A stretch of DNA of 64,000 nt, from assembly GCF_022835675.1 (NCBI RefSeq), contig NZ_BQUT01000005.1:805571-869570 (forward strand), given 5' to 3'. The position numbers and the translations under genes are program-made. Under the pieces are notes generated by a model. The model saw only the letters and a list, made by a program, of their open reading frames with translations, was not told the origin of the DNA and did not search any database. This document shows positions 35,304 to 44,651 of this stretch, in pieces; position 1 is the first letter of the stretch; every line of letters starts with the position of its first letter. This DNA comes from Companilactobacillus sp. RD055328 (GTDB taxonomy: Bacteria; Bacillota; Bacilli; Lactobacillales; Lactobacillaceae).

Positions 35304-35305
35304 AA
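35200..35305 (-). pseudogene. Decayed 3' fragment of a second XRE/membrane regulator gene
   Basis: On the minus strand the frame reads LLTSVISIFYNIYAVY, then diverges and ends at TAG 35200-35202. The intact gene at 35427-35909 ends LLASIISIFYNIYAVY plus a tail. The rest of the copy (HTH and first helix) is missing. A degenerate terminator-like sequence at 35303-35335 lies beyond the break point. Confidence 0.75.
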
Positions 35306-35426
35306 AAAAGACATCATTAGATATCCTTTTTAGTTAGTTAATTGGCTTCTCTTCACTATCTTTTATCTTTGCTTTACAGTAAAATAGTTTCTTATAGTGT
35401 AAGTTTACTATTTAAAGGAGAACTAA

Positions 35427-35909
35427 ATGACGTTAGGGAGACGATTGAAGAAAGTCAGGGTAAAAAGAGGATACTCACAGGGTGATGTGGCTGAGTTTTT
35501 GAATATATCAAGACAATCAATTTCACGTTGGGAAACAGATAATGGCTACCCTGATATTGATAATTTAGTTGAACTAAGTAAACATTATGAAATATCAACT
35601 GACGAGCTCTTGACCGGAGAAATGCCTCAGCAACAAGAAGTTGAGGGAAAATATAAAAAAATAAATGGTTTGCTGTTTTCGCAAAATGATGAAAGTTGGA
35701 TTTTATTAATTTTGTCTTTTTTATCTTTGACAATTGTTCCATTCGGATTAGCATCTAGCCCTTTAATTATTTGGCGAAATAAAAAAGAGAATCAATTTCA
35801 TAAATTAATTCTCTTAGCCTCTATCATTTCTATTTTTTATAATATTTATGCCGTTTATCTTTGGGTAACGATAAGTTTGGATATTGGTTCAGTAACAACC
35901 ATCGGTTAG
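35427..35909 (+). CDS. XRE-family regulator with C-terminal membrane helices
   Basis: 160 residues. The HTH_3 domain covers about residues 3-60 (YSQGDVAEFLNISRQSISRW), and two hydrophobic segments lie near 92-110 and 122-150. It is therefore a membrane-tethered DNA-binding protein. Ribosome site AAAGGAGAACTAA. The same layout is seen in the regulator at 58830-59255. Its 3' half and downstream DNA form the right arm of the inverted repeat. Targets are unknown; the nearest genes are ahpCF. Confidence 0.85.
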   Translation: MTLGRRLKKVRVKRGYSQGDVAEFLNISRQSISRWETDNGYPDIDNLVELSKHYEISTDELLTGEMPQQQEVEGKYKKINGLLFSQNDESWILLILSFLSLTIVPFGLASSPLIIWRNKKENQFHKLILLASIISIFYNIYAVYLWVTISLDIGSVTTIG

Positions 35910-36041
35910 GAGTCGACCGACGCTTAATTCTTTGTGTGATTATCAATATCAGATTTGATCGATATGAGTGCGCAGATGTAAATAAAATGATACTTGATAG
36001 TGAGGATACTAGAAAAACGACATAATTTAACTATCAAAGCT
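35798..36041 (+). repeat. Right arm of the diverged inverted repeat (about 244 bp)
   Basis: It covers the last 112 bases of the XRE gene and about 130 bases of downstream non-coding DNA. It is the inverted counterpart of 35067-35303. Confidence 0.85.
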
Positions 36042-36055
36042 AAAGAGAATAAAAT

Positions 36056-36107
36056 GATAACGAAATAAAAAAAGACCTCTAACGAGGTCTTTTTTTATTT
36101 CGTTATC
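36056..36107. terminator. Unusually long bidirectional terminator, 24-bp perfect stem
   Basis: From GATAACGAAAT through AAAAAAAGACCTC (36056-36079), the arm pairs without mismatch to 36084-36107 around TAAC. The right arm encodes the last residues of AhpF. Confidence 0.95.
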
Positions 36108-37639
36108 AAGTAATCAAACGCTGCCAGTCCGGCTGTTGCACCAGCACCCATAGCGATAACAATTTGTTTATAAGCAACATCTGTACAATCTCCTGCCGCA
36201 AACATCCCTGCTATTGTTGTTTGATTCATATGATCAACTTTTATTTCTTTTCCTTCATTTAGCTCAACTGTATTTTCAAGCCACTGTGTATTAGGTACTA
36301 AACCAATTTGAATGAATATTCCGTCGATATCAATAGTTATTTCTTTATCAGTAGTTCTATCGATATATGTAAAACTCTGAACTTTATTAGTTCCGTGTAT
36401 TTCTTTGGTGTTAGCACTAGTAATAATCGTTACATTGTCTAGTGATCTCAACTTGTCTTGTAGAACCTTGTCTGCCATTAATTCAGATCCATATTCTAAT
36501 ACAGTGACATGTTTACTTGTCCCAGCCAAATCTATAGCCGCTTCTACACCTGAATTCCCCCCGCCAATTACGGCGACATCCTTACCTTTATATAATGGTC
36601 CATCACAGTGAGGACAATATGCTACACCTTTATTCTTTAATTCTATTTCCCCAGGAATATTTATTTTTTTCCATTTGGCTCCTGTCGCAACTATTACAGA
36701 TTCACTTGTTAAAACATCTTCGGAATCAAGGGTTACTTCAAAATCATCTTCTTGATTTTTTTCGACGTTTTCAACTTTGAATCCTTCTGCAACATGCACT
36801 GGATATTGATTCATATGTGCATAAATATTCTTCATAAATGGCTCACCTTCTATATAAGGTGTTCCGGTAATATTCTCTATTCCTAATGTTTCTAGTGGTT
36901 GTCCACCGAATCTGTCAGCAACTAACCCTACACGTAGACCTTTTCTGGCAGTATAGATAGCTGAAGTAGCTGCAGCTGGACCACCACCGATAATCAAAAC
37001 ATCAAATTTCTTCTGCATTTCTTTAGAAACTTTATTAACCACTTCATTATCAGAAATCTTATTAACTATTTCTTCGACCGTCATTCTTCCGTCAGACCAC
37101 TCTTCACCATTAAGGTAAACAGTAGGCACCGCCATAATATTCAAGTCTTCCACTTCTTGTTTGTTCATTCCACCTTCAACCATTGTATGGCTGATTCTTG
37201 GATTGATTACACTCATTATGTTCAATGCTTGCACAACATCTGGGCAATTCGTACAAGTTAAACTAGCGTATGTTTCAAACTCTAAATCCTTATCTATATT
37301 CAAAATTTGAGCTTTAACTTCTGGTGAAACTTTAGGCTCATGTCCAGAAACTTGAAGTAAGGCTAGAACAAACGACTCAAATTCATGACCTAACGGAATA
37401 CCGGCAAAGAATATCTTAGGCTTCTCTTGGTCTTTTGTTTTTATTGCAAAGCTAGGAGTTCTCTTCAACTTTGCTTCTTCTATAGATATTTTAGGAGATA
37501 ACTGAGCTACTTGATTAATAAATTCACTGATTTTTTCTGAGTTCTCACTGTCGTCTTTACTGAATACGATTACTATGTCTTGCTTAAGTAATTGTAAATA
37601 TTGTTTGAGACTAACTACTAAATTATCATCTAATATCAT
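36095..37639 (-). CDS. ahpF: Alkyl hydroperoxide reductase subunit F / NADH:peroxiredoxin reductase
   Basis: Flavoenzyme of 514 residues that reduces AhpC with NADH. Two fused thioredoxin folds form residues 1-200, with the N-terminal CTNC redox pair near residue 128. The FAD-binding loop GGGPAAATSAIYTARKG lies near 215, the CPHC catalytic pair near 345, the NADH loop VIGGGNSGVEAAIDLAG near 360, and the FAD end motif GMFAAGDCTD near 480. It lies 14 bases downstream of ahpC in a peroxide-detoxification operon. Confidence 0.95.
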   Translation of the reverse strand: MILDDNLVVSLKQYLQLLKQDIVIVFSKDDSENSEKISEFINQVAQLSPKISIEEAKLKRTPSFAIKTKDQEKPKIFFAGIPLGHEFESFVLALLQVSGHEPKVSPEVKAQILNIDKDLEFETYASLTCTNCPDVVQALNIMSVINPRISHTMVEGGMNKQEVEDLNIMAVPTVYLNGEEWSDGRMTVEEIVNKISDNEVVNKVSKEMQKKFDVLIIGGGPAAATSAIYTARKGLRVGLVADRFGGQPLETLGIENITGTPYIEGEPFMKNIYAHMNQYPVHVAEGFKVENVEKNQEDDFEVTLDSEDVLTSESVIVATGAKWKKINIPGEIELKNKGVAYCPHCDGPLYKGKDVAVIGGGNSGVEAAIDLAGTSKHVTVLEYGSELMADKVLQDKLRSLDNVTIITSANTKEIHGTNKVQSFTYIDRTTDKEITIDIDGIFIQIGLVPNTQWLENTVELNEGKEIKVDHMNQTTIAGMFAAGDCTDVAYKQIVIAMGAGATAGLAAFDYLITK

Positions 37640-37653
37640 TTGTTAGCCTCCTT

Positions 37654-38217
37654 TTATATTTTACCTACAAGATCCAAACCTGGAGTTAGTGTATCTTCTC
37701 CTTCTTTCCATTTTGCTGGACAAACTTCACCTGGATGATCTGCTACGTATCTTCCGGCTTTTACTCTATCTATATATTCACTGGCATTTCTTCCGATTCC
37801 GTCAGCGTTGATTTCCATTGATTGAACAACACCTTCAGGATCAATAATGAATGTCCCTCTTTGTGCCAATCCTTGTTCTTCATCTAATACATCAAACATT
37901 CTTGAAATGGTTTGTGATGGATCACCAATCATTGTATATTCAATCTTTCCAACTGCATCTGAATTGTCGTGCCATGCTTTATGTACGAAGTGAGTATCTG
38001 TTGATACTGAGAAAATTTCTGTATCTAATTTCTTTAACTCACCATATTGTTCTTGTAAATCCTCTAATTCTGTTGGACAAACAAACGAAAAGTCTGCTGG
38101 GTAGAACATAACTATACTCCAGTGCCCTTTTAGATTGTCTTGAGAAACCTCTATAAACTTACCTTGGCGAAAAGCTTGAGCCTTGAATCCTCCAATTTCT
38201 TTTCCTACTAGTGACAT
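37654..38217 (-). CDS. ahpC: Alkyl hydroperoxide reductase subunit C (2-Cys peroxiredoxin)
   Basis: 187-residue peroxiredoxin. The peroxidatic Cys is in [13 protein letters not shown] near residue 46 and the resolving Cys is in GEVCPAKW near residue 166. GTFIIDPEG marks the core of the fold. Ribosome site AAGGAGGAAGATATT. A -10-like TATACT lies in the upstream region, but no convincing PerR box was found. Confidence 0.96.
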   Translation of the reverse strand: MSLVGKEIGGFKAQAFRQGKFIEVSQDNLKGHWSIVMFYPADFSFVCPTELEDLQEQYGELKKLDTEIFSVSTDTHFVHKAWHDNSDAVGKIEYTMIGDPSQTISRMFDVLDEEQGLAQRGTFIIDPEGVVQSMEINADGIGRNASEYIDRVKAGRYVADHPGEVCPAKWKEGEDTLTPGLDLVGKI

Positions 38218-38312
38218 AATATCTTCCTCCTTAAGTTTTAATACCTCTAGTATAATTTAGAATCATTCCAAAGTAAATGGATATAACATTAATTTTTAAT
38301 CGCTTTCAAAAC

Positions 38313-38344
38313 AAAAAGCCGAAGATTTTCATCTTCGACTTTTT
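38313..38344 (-). terminator. Terminator after the YjbR-like gene
   Basis: AAAAAGCCGAAGAT pairs with ATCTTCGACTTTTT with one mismatch around TTTC. The right arm is inside the coding end. Confidence 0.8.
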
Positions 38345-39000
38345 CTAGTTATATTTGAGTTGTTATAACTTTCATCAATCAATCTTTTAATTACACTAAT
38401 AGAAACAGTGTTATCTAGACAAATAGTAATCCAATATTTCTTGTTCATATGATATCCAGGGAGAAAAACTTTGTTATCCAGCAATTCATTAACTCTCTCA
38501 CTTGAAAAGTGTAAATCAATAACTTCTATCAATTCACTTCCTGACTTGTTTATTACTTCAGGTTTCACCGAGAGTATTGCTGCATACCATTTCTTTGATT
38601 CTTTATTGCGAAAGACGGCATTGTTAGGAAACTTAGCCCACAAGAACTCCAATTCGTCATGATATTTTTCTTTGATAAATTCAATCACTTCAATTGTTTG
38701 TGTAGATTTAAAGACATCAACATCTGTGCATTTATTAATTATGTCTTGCAAAAGATCTTCGTATTCATCACGTACTTGGCCAACAAAAGCTCCGCTGACA
38801 GAATCCTTCAGATGCAATATGTACTCATCATTTGTATTTACATCTATAACTTTTGTTTCTAACTTACCACTAGTATTCGCAATAACTTTCATTTCAAACT
38901 GATTATCAACTATTCTTTTCTCAAAAAAGTAATTATCATCTTTTTTAATAAACCCATAATTAACTAACTTAGTAAAATTTATCTTTTTATTTTCCAACAT
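38329..39000 (-). CDS. MmcQ/YjbR-like domain protein
   Basis: 223 residues. The C-terminal half (about 105-215) fits the YjbR/MmcQ fold, with FLWAKFPNNAVFRNKESKKW, VIDLHFSSERVNELL and YHMNKKYWITICLDNTVS. The N-terminal half is a separate alpha/beta region often found with it. Members have been described as DNA-binding-like, but the function is unknown. It is a single gene with its own terminator. Confidence 0.78.
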   Translation of the reverse strand: MLENKKINFTKLVNYGFIKKDDNYFFEKRIVDNQFEMKVIANTSGKLETKVIDVNTNDEYILHLKDSVSGAFVGQVRDEYEDLLQDIINKCTDVDVFKSTQTIEVIEFIKEKYHDELEFLWAKFPNNAVFRNKESKKWYAAILSVKPEVINKSGSELIEVIDLHFSSERVNELLDNKVFLPGYHMNKKYWITICLDNTVSISVIKRLIDESYNNSNITRKSRR

Positions 39001-39013
39001 ATTTTCACCTAAT

Positions 39014-39052
39014 AAAAAAAGCTGATAGACTTATTTGTCTTCAGCTTTTTTT
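39014..39052 (-). terminator. Terminator overlapping the end of the histone-like gene
   Basis: AAAAAAAGCTGA pairs with TCAGCTTTTTTT, with an inner GAC/GTC pairing. The right arm lies within the coding sequence. Confidence 0.8.
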
Positions 39053-39390
39053 GTAGTTGTTTTTTTAGCTGTAGTTGCCTTCTTTGCAGCAGGTTTCTTA
39101 GCAGCTGTTGTCTTCTTTGCTGTTGTTTCTTTAGCAGTTGTAGACTTCTTAGTTGTTGTAGTTTTCTTAGCTGTTGTAGTTGCCTTCTTTGCAGCAGGTT
39201 TCTTAGCAGCTGTTGTTTTCTTTGCTGTTGTTGCTTTTTTAGCTGCAGGTTTCTTAGCAGCTGGTTTAGCTTCATCGTCTTTACGGCCTTTTAGAAATGC
39301 AAGTACGCTTGCAGCGTGTTTAACACGGTCTAATCCAGACTTCTTAGGGCGGCGGCGGCCACTAATACCTGTATGTAAATTTCTTGTCAT
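39031..39390 (-). CDS. Histone H1-like, Lys/Ala/Thr-rich protein
   Basis: 119 residues. The first 50 are basic and look folded (RRRPKKSGLDRVKHAASVL, then FLKGRKDDE). The remainder is a repetitive tail of AAKKP, AKKAT and TAKKTT units, like the tails of histone H1-type and Hc1-type nucleoid proteins. It probably binds DNA or RNA non-specifically. ATG 39390 follows GGGAGGGAATCAC; an in-frame start six codons upstream is less likely. The tail DNA is repetitive, so its length may vary between strains. Confidence 0.75.
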   Translation of the reverse strand: MTRNLHTGISGRRRPKKSGLDRVKHAASVLAFLKGRKDDEAKPAAKKPAAKKATTAKKTTAAKKPAAKKATTTAKKTTTTKKSTTAKETTAKKTTAAKKPAAKKATTAKKTTTKKAEDK

Positions 39391-39536
39391 GTGATTCCCT
39401 CCTCCCATAAACTATCTTCTATATTTTAAGAGAAAATCATAAATTATTCAACAATTATTTGTATTAAATACTAATAAGGCTTAACCACGCTTCACATCCA
39501 TTGATTCTTAAAAGAATTTCAGTTCAACTTCAAAGA

Positions 39537-40040
39537 CTATTTATCAAATTCGGCAACCTTGTTAGCAATCTCTTTGTAGACAACAGAACGAATAGCTACG
39601 ATTTGTGCCATTTTTAATTGATCATCATCGATCTTCAAATCAGCGATTGCACTTTGACTTTCTAACAATTCCATTTCTTGATTAAATAATGAAACAAAAT
39701 TGTCATAGCCCACTTCAGGTTGATCAAGTTCAAATACTTTATTAATTCCTTTTTTTATTATATCTAGTGGAAATACTTGTTTCATAATACTAACAACAAT
39801 TATTGAAGCCAGATGTTTTCGACTATATTTTTTCTTTTCTGGTTTATCAATAACTTCCATTTTTACATAACTGTTAATCATTGCTTTAGTGATTGGTTTT
39901 TCTAAAATAAAAGCAACGTTACGATCAACTTCAAAAGTTATTTGATCCATATATAAGTCTAAGTCAGGCAATTCATTCCACATTGGTAATCTGTTCTTAC
40001 CAAAACTTGATAACCATTCTGTAAATTCTCTGTTGTTCAT
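39537..40040 (-). CDS. DUF1836 family protein
   Basis: 167-residue protein. The N-terminus LPMWNELPDLDLYMDQ and the HTH-like region (ITKAMINSYVKMEVIDKPEKK, then YSRKHLASIIVVSIMKQVF) are typical of DUF1836, thought to be MerR-like regulators. It is divergent from degV, an arrangement common in lactobacilli, so it may control degV; this is inference. Confidence 0.85.
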   Translation of the reverse strand: MNNREFTEWLSSFGKNRLPMWNELPDLDLYMDQITFEVDRNVAFILEKPITKAMINSYVKMEVIDKPEKKKYSRKHLASIIVVSIMKQVFPLDIIKKGINKVFELDQPEVGYDNFVSLFNQEMELLESQSAIADLKIDDDQLKMAQIVAIRSVVYKEIANKVAEFDK

Positions 40041-40107
40041 AACCCTACTCCCATTCTTTAATAAAGATTGTAACTTTATTCTATCTAGAGTTCAATTCTA
40101 AATATAA

Positions 40108-40135
40108 TTGACTTAGTTTTTAATTGTTATATAAT
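40108..40135 (+). promoter_or_regulatory. Promoter of degV
   Basis: -35 TTGACT (40108-40113), a 16-base spacer and -10 TATAAT (40130-40135). Confidence 0.7.
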
Positions 40136-40167
40136 CACATTAATCTTACTAAACGGGGAAATATACG

Positions 40168-41013
40168 ATGACAATTCAATTAGTAACTGATTCAACTGCT
40201 CAATTAACTGCTGAAGAAATTAAGAAGTATAACATTCACATAATACCTTTAGTTATTAATAACCAAGGGGAGTCATATCGTGATGGAATTGAAATTACAA
40301 AAGAAGAATTCTTGGACAAACTTAAAAATGATCCGGAATTTAGCCCAACAACTAGTCAACCCGCCGTCGGAGATTTCGTAGAATTATATGATGAAATCGG
40401 AAAAAACGGTGACCAAATATTATCAATCCACTTAACTAATCTATTAAGTGGAACTGTTGAAGGTGCATTTAGTGCCGCTCATCAAAGCGACGCCGACGTA
40501 ACCGTTGTTGATAGCAAACTTATGGATAGAGCTTTGGGCGAGCAATTAATTCTTGCCGGTGAATTAATCGCTGCTGGTAATGATCTTTCTAGTATTTTGG
40601 ACCAATTAGAAGAGGCTCGCAAACAAAAAGAAACTTATATCTTTTTCGAATCGCTTGATGCTCTTCAAAGAGGTGGTCGCATAAGCAAAGTATCCGGAAT
40701 GATGTCTAAACTACTAAAAATCAAAGTGCTTATTAAGTTAGAAGACGACGAATTAAAATTAGTTGCCAAAGGTCTCGGCCAAAAGTTCATGAAAAAGACC
40801 GTTAGTGAACTCTTAACTAAGTTAGAAAACGAAAAATTAGATACCTTCAACCTAATTCACGTTGGCGTTGAAGATGAGAAATTATCAAGTATCACTACAC
40901 CACTAATTTCGGCTCATCAAAAAACAGAATTTAATACCTCAATCACAAGTCCTGTAGTTATGGCTCATGTTGGTCTTGGAACCTTTGCATTTATTTATAG
41001 CAAATCAAAATAA
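40168..41013 (+). CDS. DegV family fatty-acid-binding protein
   Basis: 281 residues. DegV/FakB proteins bind fatty acids and present them to the kinase FakA for phosphorylation and lipid synthesis. The family start IQLVTDSTAQLTAEE, the FSPTTSQPAVGDF segment near residue 66, SIHLTNLLSGT near 95 and ALQRGGRIS near 170 are present. CGGGGAAATATACG precedes the ATG. Confidence 0.92.
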   Translation: MTIQLVTDSTAQLTAEEIKKYNIHIIPLVINNQGESYRDGIEITKEEFLDKLKNDPEFSPTTSQPAVGDFVELYDEIGKNGDQILSIHLTNLLSGTVEGAFSAAHQSDADVTVVDSKLMDRALGEQLILAGELIAAGNDLSSILDQLEEARKQKETYIFFESLDALQRGGRISKVSGMMSKLLKIKVLIKLEDDELKLVAKGLGQKFMKKTVSELLTKLENEKLDTFNLIHVGVEDEKLSSITTPLISAHQKTEFNTSITSPVVMAHVGLGTFAFIYSKSK

Positions 41014-41081
41014 AGCCTACTAACTCTCTTCTTTTTACGGTAGAATAAATTTAGTAAATCAAATAAGAAGAGGTCATAATT

Positions 41082-41513
41082 TTGGAAGAAAGTATTTCAC
41101 ACTCACTCAAAGTTTTAAATAACCAAATCTCACGCGACATCAACACCTTCGCTTTACAGTTTAAACTAACAGGAACTCAGATACAAATTCTTGATTTCCT
41201 AAATGGTTTCACTGCTAACAAAAATGTTTTTCAAAAAGATGTTGAAAAAGAATTCAATATTCGTCGCTCAACAGCAACTAATATTCTTAAAAATATGGAA
41301 GAAAAAGATCTTATCAAAAGAACTGCTCTTCCTTCAGATTCACGTTTGAAAATTATTGAAGTTCAAAAATCAGGTCAAGATATCCAACGTGAAATTTCAA
41401 AATTCCTAAAAGAAACCGATAATTCAATCCTTAATAAGTTAGGTGCATTTGAACGTAGAAGTTTCATCAAATCTCTTCACAAAATTTCTAATAATTTAGA
41501 AGACGCTAAGTAA
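41082..41513 (+). CDS. MarR-family transcriptional regulator
   Basis: 143 residues, with a winged helix at about 30-100 (FQKDVEKEFNIRRSTATNILKNM and LIKRTALPSDSRLK). The start codon is TTG at 41082, preceded by GAAGAGG. A possible -10 TAGAAT lies at about 41041. The target is not evident; adjacent genes are degV and ade. Confidence 0.88.
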   Translation: MEESISHSLKVLNNQISRDINTFALQFKLTGTQIQILDFLNGFTANKNVFQKDVEKEFNIRRSTATNILKNMEEKDLIKRTALPSDSRLKIIEVQKSGQDIQREISKFLKETDNSILNKLGAFERRSFIKSLHKISNNLEDAK

Positions 41514-41514
41514 T

Positions 41515-41542
41515 AAAAAAGAAGCCGATTGGCTTCTTTTTT
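41515..41542. terminator. Bidirectional terminator between marR and ade
   Basis: AAAAAAGAAGCC pairs perfectly with GGCTTCTTTTTT around GATT. Confidence 0.93.
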
Positions 41543-43280
41543 ATGCATTAATACCAATTATTTCAAACTTAGTTACATCTACAACACCTTTATCTGTTAA
41601 ACGAAGGTTAGGAATAACATCTAACGGGAGAGCTCCTAATTTCATAATTGGGTCAAATTTTGCATTTACTTTTAAATCACGATGACACACTTCATTAAAC
41701 TTCTCTTGTTTCTTGATTAACTCATCAACGTGATCATTACTCATTAATCCACCAATTTTAAATGGCACAGTGGCTACGACTTTACCATCCTTAACCGCTA
41801 CTCCACCGCCTTGAATTTCTTTTAATTCATTAACAGCAAGAGCCATATCATTGTCATTAGTTCCTACTACAACTATATTGTGCGAGTCATGACCAATACT
41901 TGTAGCAATTGCTCCGAACTTCATTTCAAATCCATGTAATAGTCCTAGTCCAATATTACCTGTCTTATGATGACGTTCAATCACTGCAGCTTTGATGATA
42001 TCTTCTTCATTATTATAGATAAAATCACCATCTTTAGTATGCTCTACTTCTTTAACTAAATGCTGTGTACGACTAATGTTTTGTAAACCAATAACATTAA
42101 CGCGCGAGCTAGTTATATCCATCTTTAATTGTTCTGGTTTGAAATCATCTAAATGAATCGTAGTTAGCAAATCATCATATCCGTGCATATCATCTTTTGG
42201 TTCCAAGATATATTGTCCATTCTTAGCAACACTTTGACCCGCTATAAATGTTTCACTTACTGTGAAGTGCTCTAAATCATCTACCAACAAGAAATCAGCG
42301 CGAAGGCCAGGGGCAATTCCTCCACGATCTGATAATCCTGTACATTGAGCTGTATTAATAGTTGCCATTTGAATAGCAGTAATAGGATTTATTCCTTCTT
42401 TGATTGCTACTCGAATACTTTCGTCTAAATGCCCAGTATCTCTTAATGTAACTGATTGGATATCATCACCACAAAGACAACAGAATCTAGAGTTAGCATC
42501 CGTTACTCCTTTGAGTAATTCCGGCATATTCTTAGATACAGTTCCGTAACGTAAATATACATACATACCACGGCTTATTCTTTGTAGCATTTCATCGACT
42601 TGCGTACATTCATGATCATCATGAATTCCAGTCACCGCATAAGCATTCAAATCATTATTCATCAATGATGGCGAATGTCCATCAATCAATTTATTGTCAT
42701 TGATGGAAACTAACAATTCATCTAAAACACCATCATCAGCATTTATTACACCATCATAATTCATGAATTCTGCTAGGCCATAAGTCATCTGTTTATCGTA
42801 AGATTCTTTAATTTCTGATGCAGTTATCACCGCACCGGCTGTTTCTAAATCAGGGTTAGCTGCTGGAACACATGATGGCATCATATATTTAATATTAAGC
42901 TCTGTATCTTTAGCTGCAGCGACCATATATTCTAATCCCCTCATTCCTGAAACATTCACTATTTCATGAGGATCAGCCAAAATTGTAGTTGTTCCATGAG
43001 GCATTGCTAATTGCCCAAATACGCTTGGCGAAACATTTGCGGATTCAATATGAATATGTGGGTCTATTAATCCTGGAACCACATATTTACCTTCTCCATC
43101 AATAACTTCAGTTGCTTGATAATCTCCAAAACCTAGAATCTTACCATCAGCTAAGGCCAAGTCTTCATCAATTATTCGTGAGTTATAAACATCTACAATC
43201 TTCACATTCTTAACTACTATGTCGGCTTTTTTTCTGCCGGCAGCTTGGTCTATTAAGTTCTTTAATTCGGTCTTATTCAT
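41541..43280 (-). CDS. ade: Adenine deaminase
   Basis: Converts adenine to hypoxanthine and ammonia; a metal-dependent amidohydrolase of 579 residues. VPGLIDPHIHIESANVSPS near residue 70 holds the His-x-His metal site. DGHSPSLM, IHDDHECT and LCGDDIQS carry further ligands, and the C-terminal adenine deaminase domain has IGHDSHNIVVVG. It is 12 bases downstream of a purine permease gene, forming a purine salvage operon. Confidence 0.95.
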   Translation of the reverse strand: MNKTELKNLIDQAAGRKKADIVVKNVKIVDVYNSRIIDEDLALADGKILGFGDYQATEVIDGEGKYVVPGLIDPHIHIESANVSPSVFGQLAMPHGTTTILADPHEIVNVSGMRGLEYMVAAAKDTELNIKYMMPSCVPAANPDLETAGAVITASEIKESYDKQMTYGLAEFMNYDGVINADDGVLDELLVSINDNKLIDGHSPSLMNNDLNAYAVTGIHDDHECTQVDEMLQRISRGMYVYLRYGTVSKNMPELLKGVTDANSRFCCLCGDDIQSVTLRDTGHLDESIRVAIKEGINPITAIQMATINTAQCTGLSDRGGIAPGLRADFLLVDDLEHFTVSETFIAGQSVAKNGQYILEPKDDMHGYDDLLTTIHLDDFKPEQLKMDITSSRVNVIGLQNISRTQHLVKEVEHTKDGDFIYNNEEDIIKAAVIERHHKTGNIGLGLLHGFEMKFGAIATSIGHDSHNIVVVGTNDNDMALAVNELKEIQGGGVAVKDGKVVATVPFKIGGLMSNDHVDELIKKQEKFNEVCHRDLKVNAKFDPIMKLGALPLDVIPNLRLTDKGVVDVTKFEIIGINA

Positions 43281-43292
43281 TAATATCTCCTA

Positions 43293-44651
43293 TTATTTGG
43301 CAGGCATTTGATGCATTGTGAATAGTAAAGCTAAGAATAATAGTGCAGCAATATACATCATTGGATGAACTTTTTTAGCTTTTCCAGAAGCAATCATTAC
43401 TATTGGATAAGAAATAAGTCCAAAAGCCAAACCATATGAAATGTTATAAGTAAGTGGTGTACATAGGATAATTAGAAAAGCTGGGAAAGATGTTTCGAAT
43501 TCATCCCAATCGATCTTAGCAATTGTTTTGATCATAAATGATCCTACAACAATCAATACGGGAGCTGTTACTTGAGCAGTAACAACTGTTAATAATGGTG
43601 AGAAGAACAAACTCAAGATAAACATCCCTGCCACAATAATTGATGAAAATCCGGTACGTGCACCGGCTGCGATACCAGTAGAAGATTCAATATAACAAGC
43701 AGTTGGTGTTGACCCAAAGATTGAACCAGCAATCATTGAAGTTGAATCAGCAAACAATGCTTTACCAACTCCCTTAGGAATCTTATTGTCTTTAATGAAT
43801 CCTGCTTGCTCTGCTAACCCAATAACTGTTCCTGTAGTATCAAAAAATACACTTAGGAAGAATACTAAAATTACGACTACCATTTGAATTGAATTAATTT
43901 GTGGCAAACTTGTGATAGCTACTCCAAAAGTTGGTTGCAAACTTGGAATAGTTGAAACAATATGAGAAGGCATAGCAATTAATCCTGTAGCTACACCCAT
44001 AATAGCTGTTCCTGCAATACCAATAAATAATGCACCTGTTACTTTTCTTGCTAGTAAAACCATTGTCAAAATTAGACCAAAAACAGTTAACCAAACTTGG
44101 GGATCTTGCCAATTAGAAATAGTTACAAAGGAGCTTTCACTTGGGATTACTAATCCACCTTGTTTCAATCCAGTAAATGCTATAAACAATCCGATACCTA
44201 CAGCCATAGCAGCTTTTAGGTTGGCCGGAATTGCATTAATAACAATCTCTCTTACTTTAAATACGGTAGCTAACATAAATAGAATCGAAGCTACAAATAC
44301 GCCGGCTAAAGCAGTTTGCCAAGGAATACCCATACCAATCACTACAGAATATGCAAAGAATGCATTACTTCCTAATCCTGGAGCAACAGCAATTGGATAA
44401 TTAGCTACAAAAGCCATAGCCACACATCCTACAACACCAGCTAATGCGGTAGCAACAAAAACAGCTCCTTTATCTAACCCAGCGTCACTAAGAATTGTTG
44501 GATTAACAAACAATATATAAGACATAGCAATGAAAGTTGTTATTCCACCAATTATTTCTGTTTTAACAGATGAACCTTTCTCATTAATCTTAAATTGTTT
44601 CTCTAACCATGTTGTTCGTATTTTTGGTGATTTACTTGATAATTCTTGCAT
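43293..44651 (-). CDS. NCS2-family purine permease (AdeQ/PbuG-like)
   Basis: 452 residues with 12-14 predicted membrane helices. EIIGGITTFIAMSYILFVNP near residue 34 and ALAGVVGCVAMA are typical of the AzgA-like branch that takes up adenine, guanine or hypoxanthine. SGAxFGSTPT-type and TAVIEST-like positions are seen as GSIFGSTPTACYIESSTG near 305. The operon with adenine deaminase supports adenine as substrate. AAAGGAAGAAGAT precedes the ATG. Confidence 0.92.
   Translation of the reverse strand: MQELSSKSPKIRTTWLEKQFKINEKGSSVKTEIIGGITTFIAMSYILFVNPTILSDAGLDKGAVFVATALAGVVGCVAMAFVANYPIAVAPGLGSNAFFAYSVVIGMGIPWQTALAGVFVASILFMLATVFKVREIVINAIPANLKAAMAVGIGLFIAFTGLKQGGLVIPSESSFVTISNWQDPQVWLTVFGLILTMVLLARKVTGALFIGIAGTAIMGVATGLIAMPSHIVSTIPSLQPTFGVAITSLPQINSIQMVVVILVFFLSVFFDTTGTVIGLAEQAGFIKDNKIPKGVGKALFADSTSMIAGSIFGSTPTACYIESSTGIAAGARTGFSSIIVAGMFILSLFFSPLLTVVTAQVTAPVLIVVGSFMIKTIAKIDWDEFETSFPAFLIILCTPLTYNISYGLAFGLISYPIVMIASGKAKKVHPMMYIAALLFLALLFTMHQMPAK

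Noticed and set aside
38218-38290. PerR box upstream of ahpC
   Set aside because: Only loose AT-rich similarity to the TTATAATNATTATAA palindrome; no convincing match.
39009-39275. An 88-residue Gln/Leu-rich minus-strand ORF and a 119-residue hydrophobic plus-strand ORF
   Set aside because: Both are frame shadows of the repetitive Lys/Ala/Thr coding tail of the histone-like gene.
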